Shown here: one piece after another, positions 28,906 to 37,459 of the stretch
How positions within the stretch are numbered: position 1 is the first letter of the stretch
Layout: the number at the start of each line of letters is the position of its first letter
Assembly: GCA_903845085.1 (NCBI GenBank)
Contig: CAIMWD010000062.1
Coordinates: 1 to 37,459 of the forward strand
Source of the DNA: an uncultured Acidimicrobiaceae bacterium
GTDB taxonomy: Bacteria; Actinomycetota; Acidimicrobiia; Acidimicrobiales; Bog-793
Direction of reading: 5' to 3'
Length of the DNA stretch: 37,459 bases
Program-made: the position numbers and the translations under genes
Notes under the pieces: generated by a model
The model's input: the letters and a program-made list of their open reading frames with translations, nothing else
What the model was told of the DNA's origin: nothing
The model's database searches: none

Positions 28906-29038
28906 GAGTCAAGATGGGTAAAAAGAGCCTCTCGTACAGCGAGTTCCCGCAACTCATCCACGTGACTATCTTGACACTGCCTTACATCAAAAATTGATTT
29001 CCCGGCAAAAAATGCCAAGGTGACTTAGCGAAGAAGAA

Positions 29039-29905
29039 TCACTGCCCCGGCGATTGCGACCGCTGTCTGGCAACGGCAAAACAGGACACAGCTGCGGCCG
29101 CGGAAACGTTCAACGACTCCAAAGGACCAACGAGGTCGATCCTCGCAAGGAGATCACAGCGGTTTCGAGTCAATGAACTAAGCCCTCTACCCTCCGCACC
29201 AAATACCAATGCAATCGGCTCCGTCGCGACGGGTAGCTCATCCACGAGTCGGTCCCCCTCTGCATCGAGACCAACCGTCCACACCCCTGCATTCTTTAGC
29301 TCTGCCAAAGCAGCGGGTATTCCAGCTACGAGTGCAAAGGGAAGATATTCAATGGCACCGGCAGCGGCTTTCGCCACAACCGGAGTCACATGTACGGATC
29401 GGTGGCGGGCAAGAACTGCGCCAGTCGCTCCCGCTGAGACTGCGCTTCGCAAAACTGCACCCATGTTGTGCGGATCGGTGATGCCATCGAAGACCACCAA
29501 GAAGGGTGGCCGTCCATCGACTGGCTTGGTGAGCTCATCGAGATCAAAGACGCGTAGCGGCTCTGCCCGGGCGATAACTCCTTGGGGTACATCGCTGCGC
29601 GCCATCGATTCGATCTCGTAGGAGCTCACCGTGTGGAGTACTCCGCGATCCTCGGCAAGGTCCATGATCTCGGTGATGATCGCGACGGGGTCACGATCCG
29701 CTGCGACGTACACTGCATCGATCGCCCGACCACGGCTCAGCAGGAGCTCGCGAACCGCTTGGCGACCCTCAACCTGATCTCCACCGAGCCCGCCCGCTTG
29801 GACAGGTGCATTACCGCGGGGTCGTCGACTCTGCGTCGCGCTGCCGGGACGTGGTGGACGTCCACCGCGTGGATTTACCGACCGAGAAGTGCGACCGCGA
29901 GGCAT
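29039..29905 (-). CDS. rlmB: TrmH/SpoU-family 23S rRNA 2'-O-methyltransferase (RlmB-like)
   Basis: QVEGRQAVRELLLSRGRAIDAVYVAA, FLVVFDGITDPHNMGAVLRSAVSAGATGAVLA, ALVFGAEGRGLSSLTRNRCDLLARIDLVGPLESLNVSAAAAVSCFAVAR. Start MPRGRTSRSV overlaps the ispF 3' end. Confidence 0.92.
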   Translation of the reverse strand: MPRGRTSRSVNPRGGRPPRPGSATQSRRPRGNAPVQAGGLGGDQVEGRQAVRELLLSRGRAIDAVYVAADRDPVAIITEIMDLAEDRGVLHTVSSYEIESMARSDVPQGVIARAEPLRVFDLDELTKPVDGRPPFLVVFDGITDPHNMGAVLRSAVSAGATGAVLARHRSVHVTPVVAKAAAGAIEYLPFALVAGIPAALAELKNAGVWTVGLDAEGDRLVDELPVATEPIALVFGAEGRGLSSLTRNRCDLLARIDLVGPLESLNVSAAAAVSCFAVARQRSQSPGQ

Positions 29906-30360
29906 GCGATTCCTTCCGTGCGACCGAGCGTGCCAAGACCCTCGGGACGTGTTGCTTTGACATGAATAGGTGCACCCGCGATCTCCGTGAGGCGCTGCAT
30001 CATCTCCTCGCGCACCGGCGCGATCTTTGGCGTCTCGGTAACGATCGTGCAGTCGGCGTTGACAAGCGCCCAACCCTCATTGGCCGCAAGCGCGAGACAG
30101 CCGGCAAGGATCTTGAGTGAGTCAGCACCGTGCCACTCGGGATCCGTATCAGGAAAGTGCATGCCGAGGTCACCGAGCCCCGCGGCGCCAAGTACCGCAT
30201 CGCCGATCGCATGTGCAACGGCATCGGCATCACTGTGCCCACGGAGCGGTCGAGCGCCAGGAAAGGTCACCCCGCCGAGAATGAGCTCGCGATCGCCGGT
30301 TGGTTCATCGGGATCGAAGAAGGGATGCACATCGACACCGATGCCGATCCGCTGCTCATT
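29875..30360 (-). CDS. ispF: 2-C-methyl-D-erythritol 2,4-cyclodiphosphate synthase
   Basis: MNEQRIGIGVDVHPFF, LRGHSDADAVAHAIGDAVLGAAGLGDLGMHFPDTDPEW, NADCTIVTETPKIAP, KATRPEGLGTLGRTEGIACLAVALL. Confidence 0.95.
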   Translation of the reverse strand, partial: NEQRIGIGVDVHPFFDPDEPTGDRELILGGVTFPGARPLRGHSDADAVAHAIGDAVLGAAGLGDLGMHFPDTDPEWHGADSLKILAGCLALAANEGWALVNADCTIVTETPKIAPVREEMMQRLTEIAGAPIHVKATRPEGLGTLGRTEGIACLAVALLGR

Positions 30361-31039
30361 CATTCGAGAGCTCCTCCTCCAAATCGCGAAGCGCGACCAG
30401 CGCTCGCGCCACATCGCGTGGATGGGTCAGCTTCATGTTATGGGCCTCACCGGGAACTACGACCACCGTCGCACCCTCGGCCTCAAGGAGCGCTGCATCA
30501 TCGGTCGCACTCGAACCACGCGCATGGGCAGCACGGAGTCGCTCGGCGCGGAAGGCCTGGGGGGTCTGCACGGCGACAAGCTCATCGCGGTCGAGCGTCT
30601 CCAGTACCCGGCCGCCGCTGACACGCTTAATCGTGTCCGTCACCGAAAGTGCTGGAATCGCGCCATCGACGCCATCGACCAGTGCATCGACAACGGCACG
30701 ATAGAGCGCGGGGGTCGCAAGGGGGCGCGCCGCATCGTGCACCAAGATCACCCGTGCATCGTCAGCGACCAGCGCGAGACCCGCACGGACGCTGCCAGCG
30801 CGATCCTCACCTCCAGGGGCGACGAGATCTGCGCCACCGTGGAGTGAGGGGTCATCAACCGCAGCGGCGGGAAGTACCGCGATCACATGTCCAGCAACTG
30901 AGCGCGCACCAGTCACCGAGCGTGTCAGGACGCTCTTGCCATCGAGATCGAGAAACTGCTTCTGCGCACCGAAGCGGCGTCCGGCTCCGCCAGCGACGAC
31001 GATCGCCCAGACGTGCTCCACACCGATCGGTGGGGTCAT
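30356..31039 (-). CDS. ispD: 2-C-methyl-D-erythritol 4-phosphate cytidylyltransferase
   Basis: AIVVAGGAGRRFGAQKQFLDLDGKSVLTRSV, VILVHDAARPLATPALY, VQTPQAFRAERLRAAHA, DDAALLEAEGATVVVVPGEAHNMKLTHPRDVA. Confidence 0.94.
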   Translation of the reverse strand: MTPPIGVEHVWAIVVAGGAGRRFGAQKQFLDLDGKSVLTRSVTGARSVAGHVIAVLPAAAVDDPSLHGGADLVAPGGEDRAGSVRAGLALVADDARVILVHDAARPLATPALYRAVVDALVDGVDGAIPALSVTDTIKRVSGGRVLETLDRDELVAVQTPQAFRAERLRAAHARGSSATDDAALLEAEGATVVVVPGEAHNMKLTHPRDVARALVALRDLEEELSNE

Positions 31040-31056
31040 CGAGATAATCGTTCGAC

Positions 31057-31533
31057 TTAAGGAAGCGCTGCGTTCAGACGCTCTTCAGCCTCGTCTTTGT
31101 CGACATTGAGCGCAAAGGTGAGCTCGGAGACCAAGATGTCACGGGCACGGATCAGCATGCGCTTCTCACCGGCGGAGATATTGGCGTTCTTCTGACGGAG
31201 CGAGAGGTTCCGGACCACATTGGCGACCTGGTAGACATCGCCAGATTTCAGCATCTCCAGGTGGTTTTTGTAGCGACGGGACCAGTTGGTCGGCATACGG
31301 GCCTCTTTGGCGCGTAGCACCGTGAAGACCTCCTCGACCTCCTCATCATTGATCACCTCACGAAGGCCGACATCATCGGTCTTATCGGTTGGAACCATGA
31401 GGGTGAGATCACCGAAGGCAAGCTGGAGTACGAGGTACTCCTTCTTCTCGCCGAAGGCCTCTCGCATCTCCTTCTTCTTCACGATCGCAGCACCATGGTG
31501 GGGGTAGACGACCTTGTCACCGACTTTGAACAC
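31057..31533 (-). CDS. carD: CarD-family RNA polymerase-binding transcriptional regulator
   Basis: VFKVGDKVVYPHHGAAIVKKKEMREAFGEKKEYLVLQLAFGDLTLMVPTDKTDDVGLREVI...; GTG start at 31533. Confidence 0.93.
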   Translation of the reverse strand: MFKVGDKVVYPHHGAAIVKKKEMREAFGEKKEYLVLQLAFGDLTLMVPTDKTDDVGLREVINDEEVEEVFTVLRAKEARMPTNWSRRYKNHLEMLKSGDVYQVANVVRNLSLRQKNANISAGEKRMLIRARDILVSELTFALNVDKDEAEERLNAALP

Positions 31534-31662
31534 GCGTGACTCCTCGGAGATTTCTCGAAATAATGCCAGCGAGGCATGACCGCACGCAAAGGGCGGCGAG
31601 TGCCTTGGGGGACTACCCATTGTACAGGCATTTTGTCCACTCCCCGGCGGAGGAGGTGGAGA

Positions 31663-33027
31663 CTAACTCTTGTGCTCTCGCCGCAACAGTCCCAGCGCGG
31701 CCACCGCCTCGGCGAGGGTGTGCACACGGGTGAGCGTGAGACCTTCTGGCCCCTCAGGAGCCGTCGCCGGGACGATCGCGCGGGTGAAGCCACGTCTTCT
31801 CGCCTCAACGAGGCGACGCTCCGTGTGCACGACCTGGCGGATCTCTCCTGCGAGCCCGACCTCACCACAGGCGATGACGCCCGCGTCGATCGGGACGCCA
31901 GAGAGCGCCGAGGCGAGTGCGAGACCAAGCGCGAGATCTGCCCCTGGCTCTTGAATATGCACCCCGCCAACAACCGAGGCAAAGACATCTAAATTCCCTG
32001 TCGAGAGCCCGACACGCTGCTCGAGCACCGCAAGGATGAGCGCGAGGCGGCCACTCGCCACGCCCTCGGCGGAGCGGCGTGGAGTCCCAAAGGGGCTCGG
32101 TGTTACCAACGTCTGTATCTCTACGAGTAGTGCTCGATGGCCTTCGAGGATCGGCGCGACGATCGATCCGGCGATTCCCGGCTGTCGATCTGCGAGAAAG
32201 AGTGCGCTGGGGTCGGCGACGCCACGCAATCCCTCGGCGGTCATCTCAAAGACACCGAGCTCTCCCGATGGTCCAAAACGATGCTTGACGACGGAGAGGA
32301 TGCGGAGCGCATGGTGGCGGTCACCCTCAAAACCGCAGACGGTGTCCACGAGGTGTTCAAGCACCCGTGGGCCGGCGAGCGCGCCCTCCTTGGTGACGTG
32401 ACCAACCAAGACGATCGAGGTCCCGGTCGACTTTGCCAGCGTCACCAGCTGGGCGGCACATTCGCGCACCTGTGTCACCGATCCCGCCGAGCCCGAAAGT
32501 TCGGGATCGGCGATGGTTTGGATCGAGTCGATGATGACGAGCTCCGGACGCTCCTTGGTAATCGTCTCCATGACCACCGGAAGCGATGAGGCGGCCTGCA
32601 AGATGATCGATTCCGTGTTCGCCCCAAGTCGGAGTGCGCGACGGCTGATCTGTTCGGCGGACTCCTCAGCGGATGCGATCAGCACGCGGCGTTTGGCCTT
32701 TGAGAGGGCCGCAGCGATCTGGAGTGTGAGCGTTGACTTACCGATTCCTGGCTCACCCCCAAGCAGGGTCACCGAACCGGGGACCAGTCCCCCCGAGAGT
32801 GTGCGATCAAATTCTTCGACGCCGGTGGCACGCGCCGCGCCACTATGAGGATCGACATCACCGAGCAACTTGACCGGAGCCGCCACGGTATTCGATGCGG
32901 TGCTCTGACGCTCCGAGAGCTCCTCTTCGAGCGAGTTCCATGCGCCACAGGTAGGGCAACGTCCCTCCCAGCGCAGTGTGGTCGCCCCACATTCGCGACA
33001 GCGATGGATTACCCGTACCTTGGCCAC
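31663..33027 (-). CDS. radA: DNA repair protein RadA/Sms
   Basis: CRECGATTLRWEGRCPTCGAWNSL zinc finger, GGEPGIGKSTLTLQIAAAL, KNRFG-type motif VKHRFGPSGELGVFEM, C-terminal Lon-like domain. Confidence 0.96.
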   Translation of the reverse strand: MAKVRVIHRCRECGATTLRWEGRCPTCGAWNSLEEELSERQSTASNTVAAPVKLLGDVDPHSGAARATGVEEFDRTLSGGLVPGSVTLLGGEPGIGKSTLTLQIAAALSKAKRRVLIASAEESAEQISRRALRLGANTESIILQAASSLPVVMETITKERPELVIIDSIQTIADPELSGSAGSVTQVRECAAQLVTLAKSTGTSIVLVGHVTKEGALAGPRVLEHLVDTVCGFEGDRHHALRILSVVKHRFGPSGELGVFEMTAEGLRGVADPSALFLADRQPGIAGSIVAPILEGHRALLVEIQTLVTPSPFGTPRRSAEGVASGRLALILAVLEQRVGLSTGNLDVFASVVGGVHIQEPGADLALGLALASALSGVPIDAGVIACGEVGLAGEIRQVVHTERRLVEARRRGFTRAIVPATAPEGPEGLTLTRVHTLAEAVAALGLLRREHKS

Positions 33028-33087
33028 CAGATGACCCTATCGGGAGGCTGTGACATCTGGTAGCGGGTCAGTTTGAAATTCCGATAT

Positions 33088-33288
33088 TCAAGAATTTCCG
33101 CATACTTCGAGGGCTTGACTCACTGGGACATTAGTAATCCCGTGACAGCTGGTGGTTGGACCGCTATTTGTATTTGGTGTGAGAAATCCGATGACGGCTG
33201 AAATCACTACAAACAGAATCACAATTGAACTGATTAGAAATCCCAATTTAGGGTGCTGGTCAGCCCATGGCCAAGCCAAATCGGTCAT
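33088..33288 (-). CDS. Small single-TM membrane/secreted protein (hypothetical)
   Basis: MTDLAWPWADQHPKLGFLISSIVILFVVISAVIGFLTPNTNSGPTTSCHGITNVPVSQALEVCGNS: one clear TM; no recognised family. Confidence 0.45.
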   Translation of the reverse strand: MTDLAWPWADQHPKLGFLISSIVILFVVISAVIGFLTPNTNSGPTTSCHGITNVPVSQALEVCGNS

Positions 33289-33420
33289 TGGTAAAGAGTA
33301 CCCACCTAATGCCTCAAACTGCACCAGTACCCGACATTCGGGGTGGGGCGGGGTGGGGCGGTCACGAGCTGGCTGGTGCCAGCTCATGTTCCACTGTTCC
33401 CGAGGGGACTTCCCGGACCC

Positions 33421-33461
33421 GTCAAGGCCACGCCCACGGGCGAGCTTCGGTCGGCCTTGAC
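33421..33461. repeat. Inverted repeat GTCAAGGCC...GGCCTTGAC
   Basis: Perfect 9-bp arms (33421-33429/33453-33461) with an internal CGCCC/GGGCG sub-hairpin. Confidence 0.7.
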
Positions 33462-33515
33462 CGGCCCTCGATTTAAGAGTGGGACCTGGGAGGCTTGTTT
33501 AGATAGTGTTCGATC

Positions 33516-33815
33516 GTGGCATCGTTCGATTTGCAACAGGTCGCTGGCTGGGCGTTCGCGCTCGGATTGACCACATGGGTTCTATTCGCCTTTGGAATGA
33601 TCGGTCTGTATCGGGTCGGAGCAGCCGCACGGTTTTGGCTCGACCGGCAAAAGTTCAAAGAGCAGCAGGACCGAAAGAGACAAAGATCAGAAGGCGCTAC
33701 TCATCGAGTGCTCGATACAGAGCGATTTCGACAGGCTTCAAAGACTTCAGCAACAGCTCCAAAGGATGCCCAAGCTGTACCTTGGTGGAAGTACGAAGGA
33801 CTCCGCAGGAAGTAA
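33516..33815 (+). CDS. Small membrane protein (hypothetical)
   Basis: MASFDLQQVAGWAFALGLTTWVLFAFGMIGLYRVGAAARFWLDRQKFKEQQDRKRQRSEG: one TM then a charged tail. Confidence 0.5.
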   Translation: MASFDLQQVAGWAFALGLTTWVLFAFGMIGLYRVGAAARFWLDRQKFKEQQDRKRQRSEGATHRVLDTERFRQASKTSATAPKDAQAVPWWKYEGLRRK

Positions 33816-34084
33816 AGATTTTGGCGATTGTATTCCTGGCAGGACCAAATTGAGAGGTAGTCGCGTTACGCCCACCTCGATCGTTGCTTGAATCGTTTCC
33901 AACGGGATTGTGGCACAACGGTCCCTTGTGCTGTTGCAGTTAAAGTCGCAGTCGCGGTGGCTGTTGCGTTGGTTGGTTGGAAGCAAATAGTTTGCGCCTC
34001 TAACAGACCCAGTGCGTGACATCTGGCTACCTCACGCGCGGTATCGGCCGATCAGTTGGCCCACCGACTGTTGCTCAGCTAGGA

Positions 34085-34330
34085 ATGGGCATGGCCATCA
34101 CGATCTATGGGGTCTGCGCCGTCAGTTTCATGATGGCGATGTACGCCCTTGAGCGACGCCATCCCCGCTACATCCTCGGCTTTGCCCTTGGCTGTCTCCT
34201 GTCGAGTGCCTACGGATTTCTCTCTGGCGCATGGCCCTTTGGCGTCGTCGAGTTCATCTGGTCCGGCGTGGCGATCCAACGGTTTCGAGCTCTTGAATCC
34301 GCCGGAGTCCGCCGAGCTCCACGCCCGTGA
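34085..34330 (+). CDS. Small integral membrane protein (conserved-looking)
   Basis: MGMAITIYGVCAVSFMMAMYALERRHPRYILGFALGCLLSSAYGFLSGAWPFGVVEFIWSGVAIQRFRAL: two TM helices; ends before a bidirectional terminator. Confidence 0.68.
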   Translation: MGMAITIYGVCAVSFMMAMYALERRHPRYILGFALGCLLSSAYGFLSGAWPFGVVEFIWSGVAIQRFRALESAGVRRAPRP

Positions 34331-34396
34331 TGATCTCTGTCATCACCTTCGTGGTGGATACGGGGTGTGGCGACAATTGTCGAGTTGCAGAGCAAA

Positions 34397-34436
34397 AGAG
34401 GAGGGGTGGGCATCTCGCCCACCCCTCCTCTCTCTT
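34397..34436. terminator. Bidirectional-looking terminator between convergent genes
   Basis: AGAGGAGGGGTGGGCATCTCGCCCACCCCTCCTCTCTCTT: 13-bp GC-rich stem, A-rich/T-rich flanks. Confidence 0.8.
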
Positions 34437-34454
34437 ACTCCATACCCTTCTCAA

Positions 34455-36995
<2,541 letters not shown>

Positions 36996-37098
36996 TCCTG
37001 CTCGCCCCCCACGCTAGTGCCGAAATAGGCTTTTTGAGGTGTTGATCGCAGCTCAAATAACCCTTCTGGCGGGGAGCGGCTCCACTTGGCCTATCGTG

Positions 37099-37459
37099 AT
37101 GGCAGTGAAAACATTGGCCACACTTGCGATCAGCCTCTCCGAGGAGGAGATCCTCAAGCTCGAGGAACGCCTACGGAGCGTCGTCGTGCGCGACGACCCC
37201 TTCCTCGATGAGATCGCCACTCATCTGATCGATGCCGGAGGCAAGCGGCTCCGTCCCCGCCTCGCTCTGGCGGCCGCCTCATTTACTGGCGCCCCAATCA
37301 CCGAGGCGACGATCCTCGGTGCGGTATCCGTCGAGCTTGTGCACCTCGCCTCGCTCTATCACGACGATGTCATGGATGAGGCCGAGCTTCGTCGCAACGT
37401 CATCAGTGTGAACGCCAAGTGGGGAAACCTCCTCGCGATCGTTGCCGGCGATTTTCTCC
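37099..37459 (+). CDS. Polyprenyl diphosphate synthase (partial, runs off right edge)
   Basis: MAVKTLATLAISLSEEEILKLEERLRSVVVRDDPFLDEIATHLIDAGGKRLRPRLALAAASFTGAPITEATILGAVSVELVHLASLYHDDVMDEAELRRNV (DDxxD FARM region), own translation. Confidence 0.93.
   Translation, partial: MAVKTLATLAISLSEEEILKLEERLRSVVVRDDPFLDEIATHLIDAGGKRLRPRLALAAASFTGAPITEATILGAVSVELVHLASLYHDDVMDEAELRRNVISVNAKWGNLLAIVAGDFL

Overview
GC-rich actinobacterial-type chromosomal window, probably deep-branching/Acidimicrobiia-like (lineage is an inference from protein style). It is mostly core metabolism: rho (partial), a thrC-hom-lysA-argS block (minus strand), tRNA-Arg(CCG), a haloalkane-dehalogenase-like hydrolase, an ABC ATPase, acnA, a second zinc-ribbon threonine-synthase-like gene (thrC2) overlapping a CysO/ThiS/MoaD-like sulfur carrier gene, CIRCE-groEL, hemQ, a stand-alone NIL-domain gene, PAC2, GNATs, an SRPBCC-TetR pair, a DUF2079 pseudogene, a two-component system with a divergent secreted basic protein, an FAD oxidoreductase, DCC and UPF0016/GDT1 genes, citrate synthase, a decayed class II aldolase fragment, rlmB-ispF-ispD-carD-radA, small membrane ORFs, clpC and a partial polyprenyl synthetase. 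The most interesting locus is 12525-14240. A well-formed SAM-I (S-box) riboswitch sits directly on the ribosome-binding site of thrC2, which is translationally coupled to a CysO-like ubiquitin-fold carrier whose encoded C-terminus is Gly-Gly-Cys, not Gly-Gly. A conventional thrC is already present next to hom. I therefore suggest that thrC2 plus the carrier is a SAM-regulated, protein-thiocarboxylate-dependent sulfur-assimilation module (homocysteine/methionine or cysteine) and not a threonine pathway. This is a hypothesis that needs testing.
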